A DNA stretch of 64,000 nucleotides from the NCBI GenBank assembly GCA_021234155.1, contig JAJEKV010000013.1, forward strand, positions 8,629,193 to 8,693,192. The letters run 5' to 3'. The stretch comes from Isoetes taiwanensis (lineage: Eukaryota; Streptophyta; Lycopodiopsida; Isoetales; Isoetaceae). The notes under the pieces are model-generated. The model saw nothing but the letters and a program-made list of their open reading frames with translations, was not told where the DNA came from and did no database searches. This document shows positions 51,934 to 62,504 of the stretch, one piece after another. Each line of letters begins with the position of its first letter. Within the stretch, counting starts at the first letter, position 1. The position numbers and the translations under genes are program-made.

Positions 51934-52923
51934 ATGCAAGGATCAGACGCAGCAAATGAGCAAAAAAATCGATCCATGTGGGTCAGAAACGAGGCCATTC
52001 TGCAGAGGAATGGCGAGGAAGGAGCGCTCCAACAAATGGAAGAAATTCTGCAGCAGAAAAGCGGGGCGATGTGGGAGCACATTCTGCAGCCAAATGGCGA
52101 GGAAAAGAGACAGCTCCAGCAGCAAAGGCTGATACAGGAGGAGGAGGAAGCACGCAGGCGGGTTAGAGCCAGACCAGTGGAGATGGAGGAGAGGTTGAGG
52201 ATCGCGGCCCGAACTCTCCGGCCAACCGGGGGCAAGGACCGCCATAGCAAGGTCAACACTGCCCGCGGGCCTCGGGATCGAAGAGTTCGCCTCTCCGTCC
52301 CGACCGCGGTCATGTTCTATGAGGTCCAAGACAGACTTGGCTTTGATCAGCCCAGCAAAGCTGTTGAATGGCTCATGACCAAGGCCAAGTCTGCCATTGA
52401 TGAACTTGCTGACCTTCCTTTCCCAGTCACAACTACATGTTCTTCTTCTTCTGCTGCTGGTGCTGCTGCTGCTGCTTCTTCTTCCTCTTCTCCTCGTCCT
52501 CGTCCTTTTTGTCCCCAACAACACGAGGATCCCTCAGTCAAACCTCCTTGGCAAATCCATCCCCATAGGGTAGACCAACCTCGCATGGATATGAACTCCT
52601 TGTTGCCCCACATTCCCAGTGCTAGCACTAGCGCTAGCAACCCCTTAACCTTACCCCCCTCACATTTTTCATTTCCATCTCCAGACCACCACTCCTCCTT
52701 CAATCCCCTCTCTCACCCTTGCTCCACTTCCTCGTCGCAACCCCGTCTTTTCTCCTCTGGTTCCACCGCAGTTTCTCATTCTCACCTCAGACTTGCACCA
52801 CAACATTTTGGTGATCCTTGCCTAGATTTTGCTTTTCAACCTCAGTTTTCTTCTTCCACTCATATTCCCGCAAGAATTCAAGGTCTTTATGAGGAGTATC
52901 CCTTACATAAAGGGTCTTCTTGA
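51934..52923 (+). CDS. CIN-type (class II) TCP transcription factor
   Basis: A 329-residue plant DNA-binding factor controlling cell proliferation and leaf-type development. Residues ~1-95 are Gln/Glu-rich ([34 protein letters not shown]). The TCP basic-helix-loop-helix is at ~100-160: [20 protein letters not shown], then [20 protein letters not shown] and [12 protein letters not shown]. The basic region has the class II spacing and helix I is CIN-like. Poly-Ser/Ala and Pro/His/Ser-rich sequence follows, then a conserved-looking tail ([20 protein letters not shown]). The start is the first ATG of this frame (51934), but 51973 is possible, and an overlapping frame begins at ATG 51890. No frame break is seen. 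A degenerate miR319-like site is at 52523-52543. Confidence 0.88.
   Translation: MQGSDAANEQKNRSMWVRNEAILQRNGEEGALQQMEEILQQKSGAMWEHILQPNGEEKRQLQQQRLIQEEEEARRRVRARPVEMEERLRIAARTLRPTGGKDRHSKVNTARGPRDRRVRLSVPTAVMFYEVQDRLGFDQPSKAVEWLMTKAKSAIDELADLPFPVTTTCSSSSAAGAAAAASSSSSPRPRPFCPQQHEDPSVKPPWQIHPHRVDQPRMDMNSLLPHIPSASTSASNPLTLPPSHFSFPSPDHHSSFNPLSHPCSTSSSQPRLFSSGSTAVSHSHLRLAPQHFGDPCLDFAFQPQFSSSTHIPARIQGLYEEYPLHKGSS
52523..52543 (+). promoter_or_regulatory. Degenerate miR319-like target site in the TCP mRNA
   Basis: ACGAGGATCCCTCAGTCAAAC lies downstream of the TCP domain, where CIN-type TCP genes carry their miR319 site. Against the perfect miR319 complement (AGGGAGCTCCCTTCAGTCCAA) about 14 positions agree, with one missing T and several mismatches in the 5' half. 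It could be a weak or lost site, or chance. Confidence 0.35.
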
Positions 52924-53099
52924 CTAACGTTTGTCAACTTGCTTTTCTTCACAACTTGCAAAGGCTTCATTGGTAATTATATTGTGTACAAACAGATTAA
53001 CTCCTAGTTAAAAGTTCAGGTGAGCGCTTTGTTACTCCATACCAAATGAAGAAGTGTTCTTTTACAATTTCCCTTTTTTTTTAACAATAGAATTGTGTA

Positions 53100-53420
53100 A
53101 CGTCATTTTGCCATGATCATTTGACAACATTGAGAACATCCTCAAACCACCACTCTTCCTTTGACCCCCTCTCTCACCCTTTCTCCACTTCCTCACTACG
53201 GCCCTGTCCTTTCTCCTCTTGTTCTATCGTAGCTTCTCATTCTCGCCTCAGACTAGCACCACAATATATTGGTGATCCTTGCCTAGATTTTGCTTTTCAG
53301 CCTTAGTTTTCTTCTTCCACTTATAATCCAGTAAGTATTTTAAGGTCCTTATGAGGACTCTAGTAAGTATCCCCTACATAAAAGGGTCTACTTGGCTGCC
53401 ATTTCTCAACTTGTTTTTCT
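53100..53420 (+). pseudogene. Partial tandem duplicate of the TCP 3' exon
   Basis: From about 53140 the sequence repeats 52680-52920 with roughly 85-90% identity by eye, including CTCAGACTAGCACCACAATA and TTGGTGATCCTTGCCTAGAT. The frame ends at a TAG within QP|* near 53304, then continues to a copy of the CCCYTACATAAARGGTCT end. There is no TCP domain. The following UTR-like sequence (53020-53100 and 53480-53580) is also duplicated, so a ~460-bp unit was copied in tandem. Confidence 0.8.
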
Positions 53421-53809
53421 TCTCAACTTGCAAATGGTTCTTTAGTTGCCATATCGTATACGAACAAATATGAGTCCTTTGTACTTGTTAAAATTTCTTG
53501 CACGTGAGTGCCTTGTTAGTCCATATACCAAAATAAAAAGTGAGTATTCACATTTTGCATTACGTTTGTATAATATAATTTTGCATGATCATTGACAGCA
53601 TTGAAAACAATCCTGAAACGTGTACACAAAAGCCCCATATTAGAATTCACTATTGAATGTGTAATTCTTTATTCTCTCCAATATCACTTCTTCCATCTTT
53701 GCAAATTCTAGACATGCTATGACATTTTAAACTTGGAGAACAAATTGGTGTGGAGTGATCTCACATATGATCTAATCTTAAGATATGTAAAAAGAAGTCT
53801 TACTTCTTC
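53421..53809. other. No gene recognised; downstream of the TCP duplicate
   Basis: AT-rich, partly resembling the sequence just 3' of the TCP stop codon. No other motif is seen. Confidence 0.4.
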
Positions 53810-54020
53810 TTTCGCCGACAACACAGTTTCTAGCATAACTTTTGATCCAGGACTCCGTTTCAGGTGAGGCTTATTGCGTTGGAAAGCTCTTTCCAGGATC
53901 TTTCCGATGGTGTATGGTATGCCCATCTTTGGTTACGTTTTCTGTGTCAAAACAGTCCTGTTCCGGCCGGCTTTGGTAGGGTTGCAGTATTGGATATTGT
54001 GTTTCAGATCTTTTAGATTC
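53810..54020 (+). repeat. Third copy of the leader-like dispersed repeat
   Basis: CGCCGACAACACA, ATAACTTTTGATCCAGGACT, GCGTTGGAAAGCTCTTTCC and CGGCCGGCTTTGGTAGG match 8430-8650 and, inverted, 20850-21050, with more divergence. Confidence 0.75.
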
Positions 54021-54027
54021 AGGCTTC

Positions 54028-54438
54028 TTGGCCAGGGAAAAGAAAAAGCCTTCTACTCAGGAATCATTGTTTGCACAGGAGGTCCCTCGTCCCACAAGTG
54101 CTCGGTCTAGCATACAGCTCCATGGTCAGGGGCAAGCTAATTCCAGTGTAATAATGGATTTGCCATCTTCTCTTTTTGGTCCCCAGCAGCCTCTTCATAT
54201 CGGCACAAGCAGGCCTGGTACATTTACCTTCCAAGATCGGGAGAATCTCCAAAGTGCTCTAGACCTGCAAGTTCAGTGTTTGCCGCCTACACTTCGCGGA
54301 CCAAAAAGACTTATTCATTCCGAGGGAGGAATGACGGCCACATCTATGATCGTGTCTATTGAGAGATGGACACACTTATTACAGCTTAATACATGCCTTC
54401 CTTCCGCACCTAAAGCCCAAAGATGTGGGCACAAGTGA
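54028..54438 (+). other. Open frame of 136 codons following the leader-like repeat
   Basis: Begins MAREKKKPSTQESLFAQEVP and contains QGQANSSVIMDLPSSLFG and RENLQSALDLQVQCLPPTLR. It could be the start of a retroelement polyprotein, because it follows leader-like sequence, but I recognise no Gag motif. It ends at TGA 54436. Confidence 0.35.
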
Positions 54439-54439
54439 T

Positions 54440-55245
54440 GCCTTAGTACGCATTAACTAGATGCAAATTACATTACCCACGTAAGAAACATTATGTTGAA
54501 GCGGAAGTGCATACATTGGAAAGGGAACATGTTGAGGTGGGCGCATGCACATCTCCCCAATCCCAAGGGGACCAGAGTCGCAGCTGCCGCTAGCTTAGCA
54601 GACAGAGCAAAGCTACCTCGATCTTCTCGCTACTAGGAGCCCGAACTTGCGTGATTATAGGGGTTGCGCGAGGTAGAAGATGATGCCCTTTCGATATGGA
54701 TGCCGCTTTGCATTTTTTCACCGATGTCATGCATGTGAAGGCTAGTGGAGTTGTCTCCGCTACTAGGGTGGGAGCGGCAAGACCCGATCGTCCCTCGCCA
54801 TCTTTTGGTTCGGGTTTCAAGACACTCTTAGCCGCTTACATGTTCTTCAAAGATGGAAACCATCTCGAAGGGACTAGTTTCTCAGTACAGGAGGATCTCA
54901 CCCCTCTTCAATTGTGTAACCGTAAGGAGGAGCTCTGCAAGGTGAGGGCAGCCCTTTAAAAAAGAAATGGGCAAAGTAGGCTGTGGGAGGCGCAGCAATT
55001 ATTCTAGATCAATGGCCTTCCAATCCTTGGACTGGCTATGTCTAGATAATTTTAGAAGCATAAATTTACTACTAGCATTAGCATTACCTTATCTTATTCT
55101 TGGTAGCCTTTTAATATTTGGTTATTGTGTTTGGTGATGAGGCCTAGTCCCCAGGTTTTAGATGGGCTGTTGCCCTTGCATGTGCCGTCCCATAACCCGT
55201 TGGGTTCCCGTGGACGTAAAAATTTATCTTATCTTATCTTATCTT
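54440..55245 (+). mobile_element. LINE fragment with ORF1-like segment and (TTATC)n tail
   Basis: The frame 54696-54959 gives AARPDRPSPSFGSGFKTLLA and SFSVQEDLTPLQLCNRKEEL, which recalls the NEDLT..K..R.E end of LINE ORF1 proteins. The 3' part (55140-55240) includes GTCCCATAACCCGTTGGGTT and CCCGTGGACG, then four TTATC units, a LINE-style short tandem tail. The RT part is missing, so it is internally deleted or a chimera of two LINEs. Confidence 0.5.
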
Positions 55246-56950
55246 TATTTTGTCCATTTGAAGACCACAAATGGTTTTACAATAATACGATTAGAAGGTG
55301 GTCATATAAGCTAGATGTTAATGCTACAACATGACTCAAAAGATTGTAATCATGTCTAAATAAAGTAAAATTCAACTCCACCATGTGAGAGTCTTTGAAT
55401 TAGCCACATTACTGATTTATATTTTTATTATTATTATTAACATAATTCAAGGGTCAATATATTTTCAACTCAATTAACAATTTGTCTTCCCTGCATAGAT
55501 AAGAAAAGCACTAGACTTTCGACTTAAACAAATTTATCTTTATTGAGTGTAGATAAGAAAAGCACCGGATAAAATCGGATATGACAAAATATATAGTTAA
55601 AGCGGATCTATAATTCACATGTTTATCACATAGCATCACCACTATATCATGGCATTCAAACTTGGAAAGCAATATGGTTCTTATCTATTGTGAACAATAA
55701 TAGAATCGACTCTTTAGAAGGCCAACCGACCTGGTTTCATTTTATTTAACAATGTTTGGAATCTCTTGTTGATATAACTTGAAGTAACAAAATAGTTTTA
55801 CAAAGTTCACTTGCATCAAGTCGTCCACGGGGCACAAAGCTATTGTGGAATTTGTGAGATAACTTTTGAAATTCTTTGAAGAATAACTTTCATTGTTGAT
55901 ATTCTTATGATTGAAAACACGAAAAAGATGTTTTATATGAAATAGACTAATCTTTTAGTGCCACCAATTACGATGCCAAAAAGTTGGATTGTGGTTGTTG
56001 GTTCCTCCTAAAGACATGAGGACATACAATATAAGATTGAATAAACGTTCAGTATTGTCTATGCTTCTCATAGAATAGTAGGTAGTTGGTTTAGGATAGA
56101 CATTAAAAATGTATCTCCTCCTTCCCCCCCTCACCCCTTCCCCTCTCTCCCCCCAACTCCCCTGCATGAGGCCTGCTTTTGCCACCATATGTTGCTAAAT
56201 ATGCTCAACAAGTGAACCAAATAACTTAATCATCGCAACACGATCTTATGGAAAACTTTCCTAACATAAGTAGAAGTAAAAACAAAAAGTATAGACATTG
56301 GAGCAATTGATCTTCGTGCATTGGCACCGAGTTATATAAAACAAAAAGGGGCCAAGACACTACGGATTCACCAAATGCCATGGGCAATAGTATATCTTTA
56401 AGTAGCCATTGGAATTGCGGTAAAGAAAATTGCGGATCACGCCCCCCTCTTGATCCGAAGCTGCCTTTTGGAGGGTCACCATGTTGGTAGGTGCCCTTAT
56501 CAAAATGAAGAAGAGGCGACATGATCTGTACATGTCAGAGGGTTGGAAGAAACAGAAAGTCAAAGAAGTCGAATTCAAGGAGAACGAATTAAGGAGGGAC
56601 ACTTGCAAGGGTTTTTGTTGAAGCAAAGGAAGCTCTGATCTCAAGTAAGCCACAGGATAGCCCTTAAGGACGAAAGTTCGCAAAAAGGCTATTTTTTAAG
56701 GGTATTGAAAAATTTCGACACTATGATTTAGTAGGGCACGTTATAGATGAAAAAAATAAAATTAGCCAACTTTTCTACAAACAAATTCATTCCACTTGAA
56801 AATTCGCCACATCCACTATGCACCACAATTGTGGATTCGCCTTATCTTCTACCCTCTTTCTGGAAGATTTCTCAAGGAATCGCCTAATATTCTAGGTTTT
56901 CTTCATAACCTGATCTATTCACCATATCCTTGCTTCTACATACATATAAT
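55246..56950. other. No gene recognised
   Basis: AT-rich DNA. A minus-strand frame at 56360-56683 and another at 56226-56522 are open for about 100 codons but show no motif. A C-rich run lies at 56115-56165. Confidence 0.4.
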
Positions 56951-57120
56951 TTTAATAATAGAATAGAATGTTTTATCATCCATGGAGACCAATTGGCCTA
57001 TGGGACCCAAACAAAAAGAGCAACAAGCGTATTACTATTAGGAATTAAAAGCCCTGAAGGGTTTTCGGGGGGAAAACCTTGGCAATAATAAGTATCTTTG
57101 GCAGATCAGATAATGATATG
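56951..57120 (-). mobile_element. LINE 3'-tail fragment, minus strand
   Basis: On the minus strand: AACCCTTCAGGGCTTTTAAT, GGGTCCCATAGGCCAATTGG and TCTCCATGGATGATAAAACA, ending in (TTCTA)n. Same family as 10672-10800 and 49006-49165. Confidence 0.65.
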
Positions 57121-58770
57121 GTATAACATCAATCAGTACCATACCCGAGGACACGTCTGAGTCTGCGTATCCATGACTTTGAAGATATGAACATAAGAGC
57201 TACTTTTGTGGCTATTATAGTGCAAATCAAAGTTCTAAGGATGCATTGGAGAGGATTTTTATAGACCCCCTCCCCCTTTTAATATATTTGCTTTATCTAC
57301 AAGGATAAAGCCACATTCTCATTTGCAAAGGTTAAATTGTGGTATTTCATCATGCAACTATAGTTATAATGTGTTTGTGCCTTTGATTGGATATGGGTGA
57401 ATTATCTTGTTCCTGGCCACCAACCACTATATTAGATTGATTAGCACAGGGTTCCCAGTTCTCGGTTCCCATGAGGTGAGGGAAGGCTCCCCCTATATGT
57501 CGAAGGCTTGAACACCACAAAAAAGGACATCACATCTCTCTCCCTCGCCCCTCTATCAGGATACACTTAACTTATACTACATAAGACCTTATGTTTGATG
57601 TATAGTCTAAAATGAATGATGTCAATAACTACTGGGAGTAAGCAAGACCCTATTTTCTCACCGAAATTGTGGAAAAAGAAAAGGCACTTGAATCTTAGCG
57701 AAATAATATTTGACCCATGATTCATCCATCTAGATTTCTATAAAAACCTTCATGTCTAGAAAACATTCGCCATCATAACTAATCTTGCAACTCTATTATT
57801 CGCCCGACCTTCTGAATTATGCTTAGACAAATTTGGCCTTAAGGGCAACCCTGGAAAGCCATGCAATTGGTTGTGTCATATGATGGCGAAGCTATAACGA
57901 TGGTCTGCTATATAAGAGCACGCCTTAAATTAGTCACCTATTTATATCATGGAAGGTTCAGTATAATCCTTGTGGAAAGGTCCTCCGAATAAAAGAGGAC
58001 TTGCCTCAAACTAATGTTTCTCACAGGGCACTCCTTATAGAGCCTTATAAAATTAGTTGGGGCTAATTCATAAGCTATAGTAGACTCATTTAAAAGCGCA
58101 TGGATTAACCAAGATTAGTGTTACTACCTTGGCAGGGAAGCCAGGCTGCTGCAAGTCTCCTTCCATGAGGGTGACGTAATGCTTGTTCTAGGGGATGCTT
58201 GTGAGTGTTGGTGAGGTAGACATATGGTATTGGTATGAAACAATATCATGCGTTTCCATAGTCTAGTGAAAGCAAGATATCCGTCATAGAGCTATATTCT
58301 ATGTATGTATCTTTGTGATACAAGATTAGTGCAGTGAGTGCTCATTGCAGGAAGTTTTATGGAAGCACTAGGGGATGAACATGTTGGCTTATCTAGTCAA
58401 TTCCCTAGAGATTGATGAGGTTGCATTTGCTACTGGTATGGAATGGTGGCATCTGTTAAGCAATAGTCTAGATGCTCAGAGTATTCCTGATGCTTGTACC
58501 GTCTCCCTTCTAACACTAGACCGATAGGTGCAGGAGTTCTAAAAGACATACTGCCTAGATATGGAGGGGAGCATCTACGCATGGTAGATGCTATGGTGCA
58601 TCTTGGCCCGAATTCCATATCGGTGTTCTTGCAAATCAATCATCATCGCTTTATGATTACTCTCTTGGATAATGTGTTTGCCCATTACTAACACATGAAT
58701 CACCGCAGCTATTTGGTAGCCGCAACAATAGTAATCTAGTAGATGTTGCCATTATCTTGTTATCTGTGTA
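57121..58770. other. No gene recognised
   Basis: A short plus-strand frame at 58494-58691 (TRPIGAGVLKDILPRYGGEH..) is open but unassigned. The rest is AT-rich with stops in every frame. Confidence 0.4.
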
Positions 58771-59187
58771 TGTTGGGGTGGTCACCACTCACCACACTTG
58801 TCACCACTCACCACACTTGTCACCACTCACCACTCACCACACTTGTCACCACTCACCACACTCGTCACCACTCACCACTCACCACACTCATCACTATTGA
58901 GGTGGTATAGAAGATAGTATCCTGTATATAGAGTGATATACGCACATGCACGCGTGCAGGATATTTGCACGTATGCATTGTGGTGTGCAGGAGCCATTAT
59001 GACCACTGTATTATCTGAGCAGAGGGAGGAGAACAGAGAAACGGTGTATTGAGAGACAGTATTTCTGCTTGATCTAGCTATGGAGATGATGAATCTTTGT
59101 GTTGTGCATTGCCATTGATCTGATAGATTCAGCTTGGATTGTTGGGTTTTTCATCCTTCTTGCAAGGTTAGAGTTCAGGCTCTAACA
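58771..59187 (+). repeat. LTR of a truncated retrotransposon
   Basis: 417 bp from TGTTGGGGTG to GGCTCTAACA. It contains a minisatellite of CACCACTCACCACACTTGT-type units (58785-58890) and a TATATAGAGTG box near 58926. ATTTGGCGACCACGGTGCTC follows directly, a plausible primer-binding region. No second LTR is in the window, and the internal part stops at about 60192. Confidence 0.7.
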
Positions 59188-59491
59188 ATTTGGCGACCAC
59201 GGTGCTCGACAGACCATTGATCGGCAAGAATTTCCATTGGAAAAGGAGTTGTTACCATTGGTATTGGTGATCGTCGGTAAAGAACGACACCATTGAGAAA
59301 GGAGCAATTTCTTGTGTGAAGGGGATTTTGCCGTAATTGATTTGTGGGGTACAATTTGATAAAGGGAGCATAGTTTTATGCCCAAGGGAAGTAAGAAGGA
59401 TATTCCACCAAGCTCCATCGTAACAAGAAGGGGACCGGTGAGTCAATCTTTGGGCTCAAAATTGCATCAAGATTCAATTTCGTTTTGAGAT

Positions 59492-60192
59492 TTGGGAGCA
59501 GATCTGAGGTCTAATTCTCAGATCCAGGAGGTTTTGATTCCATTTACCGATCTAGAAGGTAATCCAATTTCGTTTTTCAAATTGAAGGGGGATTCCATTT
59601 CGTTTTTTCAATTTCAAGAACCTCAAGAAGAGGCAGAGATGGCTGTATTACCACCGATGGTGTGGGGTTTTCAGACAATGGGGATTCCAAAGTTTGATAA
59701 TCTGGTAGATCGGGATCCTTTGAAGCAAATTATGAAATTTGAGAGGTATTGCCAGCAATGTAAGTTACCGGCTGGTGATTATTTGCTTTGGTTTCATAGT
59801 TCTTTGCAAGATTTAGTGGAGGAATGGGCACAAACCCAGCCAGATACCATGACATATCAGGAATTAAAGGAAGCATTCATTGCTAATTATCAAGAAGTCC
59901 ATGGTAAGGAACCAATTGTACACAAAAGGAAGATGAATCAATCAGAGAGTATAATCAGAGATATAGTGTGGTTCTCAAAGCCGTGCTTCATTGGAAGATT
60001 GCAAGGAGTGAAGAAATGGATATCCAATGGTATGTGAAGGGGCTGAAACGAGCTATTGCTCATAAGGTGAAGGCTAAACAGCCTACAACATTGCTAGAGG
60101 CACAATTGTTTTCTAGGTATTTATCTTTGAAGTGCTATCTTGAGGGCCATGCTTGGTGCAAAATATCCTACGCAAGGTGGGAGCTCTACTAG
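59492..60192 (+). pseudogene. gag fragment of an LTR retrotransposon
   Basis: It follows the LTR and its primer region. The first frame (from 59492) gives IPKFDNLVDRDPLKQIMKFE, LPAGDYLLWFHSSLQDLVEE and WAQTQPDTMTYQELKEAFIA, the capsid-like wording of plant LTR-element Gag. After a one-base shift near 59965 the reading continues MDIQWYVKGLKRAIAHKVKA to a stop at 60190. Protease and pol are absent; the sequence abuts the 3' part of a minus-strand unit. It is a truncated, dead element. Confidence 0.7.
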
Positions 60193-60366
60193 AGAAGGTC
60201 CTATCTTAGCATGGAACTCAGATATGATGTCTTGGTAGAAGGGGGTGGCATTGATGGTGGCCTCCACCTTAACCTCCTTCTGGAAGACGGCAAAGACGTA
60301 GTTGATGTCGGCCTCGGCCACATGAGCTGTGGCGCTGTACCATCGCCTGAATGCAGTGGTTGCCAT
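60121..60366 (-). CDS. Short unrecognised protein (81 codons), probably 3'-truncated
   Basis: ATG at 60366: MATTAFRRWYSATAHVAEAD, then INYVFAVFQKEVKVEATINA and TPFYQDIISEFHAKIG. I do not recognise it. It is preceded by a good promoter context (TATA at 60477-60484 on the minus strand, telo-box-like AAACCCTAAA further up), much like the H3-like gene 2 kb away. The last ~25 codons overlap the end of the gag fragment on the other strand, so the gene is probably cut by that element. It could be a non-coding transcript start. Confidence 0.4.
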   Translation of the reverse strand: MATTAFRRWYSATAHVAEADINYVFAVFQKEVKVEATINATPFYQDIISEFHAKIGPSLVELPPCVGYFAPSMALKIALQR

Positions 60367-60474
60367 GGTCTATGAGCAGCTGGGGATATCAAACAGATGG
60401 GGAAGCACCTAAGGGGTCTGGAAAATCGGCTTGGAGTGAGGAGCAAAGGTGTAGGATGCAAATGAGGGCTGTAG

Positions 60475-60530
60475 TCTACTTATAGGCAAAAACCCTAATT
60501 TTGGGAAATTTTAGGGTTTGGGGAAAACCT
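60475..60530 (-). promoter_or_regulatory. Telo-box and TATA promoter of the 60.4-kb unit
   Basis: On the minus strand: CCAAACCCTAAAATTTCCC, then AATTAGGGTTTTTGCCTATA and AGTAGAC. A telo-box (AAACCCTAA-like), its inverted partner and a TATA box sit about 110 bp upstream of the ATG. The H3-like promoter has the same order. Confidence 0.55.
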
Positions 60531-60656
60531 ATGATTCTAAGGTATTGCTATGCAAAAGACAGGTTAATCATGCTAAGGAGTGCATTCTAAGGGTCCTATT
60601 GTAATAATTCCATCTAATTTGGTGAAAGTTAGGCCAAGTTAGGACGATTCAAGTGT

Positions 60657-60733
60657 GACCACTCACACATTGCGCGGGGAACACTTTGGAGCATGGTCTA
60701 AAGTGGTCTGGGCGCACTTTGTGAGGGGTGGGG
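60657..60733. repeat. 77-bp hairpin repeat, copy 1
   Basis: Outer arms ACCACTCACACATTGCGC and GCGCACTTTGTGAGGGGTGG pair, and inner arms CACTTTGGA and TCTAAAGTG pair. Confidence 0.9.
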
Positions 60734-60860
60734 CCTTGTTTGGGTCAAAGATGATGCCAAACATGCAAACTAAGGATATAATCATGCATACTCGTCGAGA
60801 TAGGTGGAATTGTGTCCTTACTTGCGTCATTTGGACAAGTTTTGGCCTAGATCAGTGCTC

Positions 60861-60937
60861 GACCACTCACACAGTGCGCGGGGAACACTTTGGAACATGG
60901 TCTAATGTGGTCTGGGCACACTCTGTGAGGGGTGGGG
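60861..60937. repeat. 77-bp hairpin repeat, copy 2
   Basis: Starts 204 bp after copy 1. Its ~30-bp upstream flank (TTGGACAAGTTTTGGCC..ATCAGTGCTC) is shared with copy 3. Confidence 0.9.
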
Positions 60938-61064
60938 CTCCATTTGAGTTTGGGTTGGCCAATTTCTACAATTTAAGGGTCAAATCCTACTAAACAAAGT
61001 GAGCTGAGTTGAATGGTGTCATTACTTTCTGCATTTGGACAAGTTTTGGCATAGATCAGTGCTC

Positions 61065-61141
61065 GACCACTCACACAGTGCGCAGGGAGCACTTTGGAAC
61101 ATGGTCTAAAGTGGTCTGGGCGCACTCTGTGAGGGGTGGGG
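61065..61141. repeat. 77-bp hairpin repeat, copy 3
   Basis: Starts 204 bp after copy 2. It lies about 120 bp beyond the stop codon of the H3-like gene. Confidence 0.9.
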
Positions 61142-61259
61142 GGCTAAAAACACTGAGTTTTGCTCCAAATTTGTTAATTTCAAATGCAGAACTTAGTAAT
61201 ACACCCTACTTAAACATGATTAAGCACATTAATTCAACAAAATTGTAAACTTGTATTAA

Positions 61260-62418
61260 CTAGAACTCCTTCTTAATGTATTTAGCTAGCCTTATATCCT
61301 TTGGCATGCATGTCACTCTTTTGGCATGCATTGCACATGCTACCGCGTCTTCAAAGTGCTGGACTATGTACTGCTCGGCCGCCTCCTGTAACGCGAGCAA
61401 CATGTCGTCTGTAACCCGCTTCGAGTTGTCGAACTCTTGCAAAACTTCCCATGTCAGCCTCACGAAAGCAGCTCTTGGGATGAGAAGGCCATAACTCCTC
61501 TGGAAATGCTTGGTCTCTCGAGCAGCTCTGGAAAAACGTGAGTCAGCCTTTCTCTTCATGGGCTTCTTCGGGGGAGCTGGTTTCTTAGGTGGCGGCTTCA
61601 GAGTGTTCTTCTTGGTCGGCCGGCCTCCTTCGACAAAAGTAACCTTGTGCTCCTCATAGTATTTAGAGTATTCTTCGTGCATTTTCATGTACGAAGTATA
61701 CTCTTTCAACTTCTTTCTGTACTCAAGATCCTGCTTGAGTACATATGACTCCCGCTGTGGCCTCGGCTTCTTGTTGCTGTCGCTCGGTGCTTTGGGGACG
61801 GCCATCTGGGGTACGGGAGTGCTCCTGCTACTGCATCTTCTTCCTCGCGTCTTGTATTCGAGGGTCCTGAGCCCTCACCACCCTTCTTTCCTCATCGACT
61901 CGATTCGGATGAGGGCCGGAAGGTTTCTCGAGGGGGTCGGGCTCCTGAATGGCGACTCCTTTGGCGGGAGTCGTCTTCAACTTCCTCTTTGTGTCCTTGG
62001 GCAGTGCAGGGCCTTTGCCCTTTTCTGCCCTCAGCTTCTCCCGCTCCTCCCGTCACCTTCTCTTCTCCTCCTTCTTTTGCTTCTTTTCTTCCCTCCTCTT
62101 GCGTCGCTCTTCCTTCTCCCTGCGGCGCTCTTCTTTTGTCTTCTTTTCCTCCGTCTGCTCGCCATCCCTCTTCCTCTTCTTGCTCTTCTTTTCCGTCTTC
62201 TCTAAATCCTTGAAGAGCTCTCTCTCGAGCTCTCTAGCCAACATTTCTGCAGCTTCCTCCTCGTCGAGGTCGAGCTCTGGTGGGCTGCTCGGCTCCTCCT
62301 TCTGTTCCCGCCTGGCTCGGTCTTGAGCCCGACGGGCCTTCTGCTGCGCTGCCCGCTCTTGGGCGCTGGTATAACCAGGGGGCACTGTGATTCGGGCGGT
62401 TTGTTTGGTGCAGGCCAT
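61260..62418 (-). CDS. Histone H3-like protein with a long charged insert
   Basis: Exon 1 from ATG 62418 begins MACTKQTAR, matching the H3 tail (ARTKQTARKS) with R2C, K9I and S10T, followed by Glu/Lys/Arg-rich sequence. The frame stops at TGA 62055-62053. Splicing GT at 62056 to AG at 61831 (226 bp, phase 2) joins it in frame to exon 2 (61830-61260), giving a predicted 310 residues. Exon 2 carries a Lys/Pro-rich region and then a full H3 fold: AARETKHFQRSYGLLIPRAA, FVRLTWEVLQEF, MLLALQEAAEQYIVQHFEDA, CAMHAKRVTCMPKDIRLAKY. It aligns without gaps to canonical H3 from alpha-N to alpha-3. The loop 1 length equals normal H3, so it is not clearly CENH3. The intron is purine-rich and mostly open, so the break may instead be decay (CGA to TGA plus a frameshift). 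Confidence 0.75.
61831..62056 (-). other. Predicted intron of the H3-like gene (or decayed coding)
   Basis: Minus-strand ends are AG|GTGACG and ATGCAG|T. The sequence is GC- and purine-rich, and one frame is open for 74 codons after the TGA (..KGPALPKDTKRKLKTTPAKG.. to KKMQ then TAG). That is unusual for a plant intron. Confidence 0.4.
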
Positions 62419-62504
62419 GTCTTGATTTGAGGCAATCTGAGCTCGGGCGCCTAAAAATCATTTTCGGGGGCGAGCTGTTCTCCAAAGGCGCTGAGGACAA
62501 ATGA

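Noticed and set aside
51618-52313. 231-codon minus-strand frame over the TCP gene
   Set aside because: Antisense shadow of the GC-rich TCP coding region.
61260-61805. Calling the histone-fold protein a CENH3
   Set aside because: Loop 1 has the same length as canonical H3, and the start keeps an H3-like KQTAR. CENH3 usually has a longer loop 1 and an unrelated tail. Left as H3-like.
62053-62326. Plus-strand Ser/Leu/Phe-rich frames over the H3-like exon 1
   Set aside because: Complement of the Glu/Lys/Arg-rich coding strand. No independent evidence.
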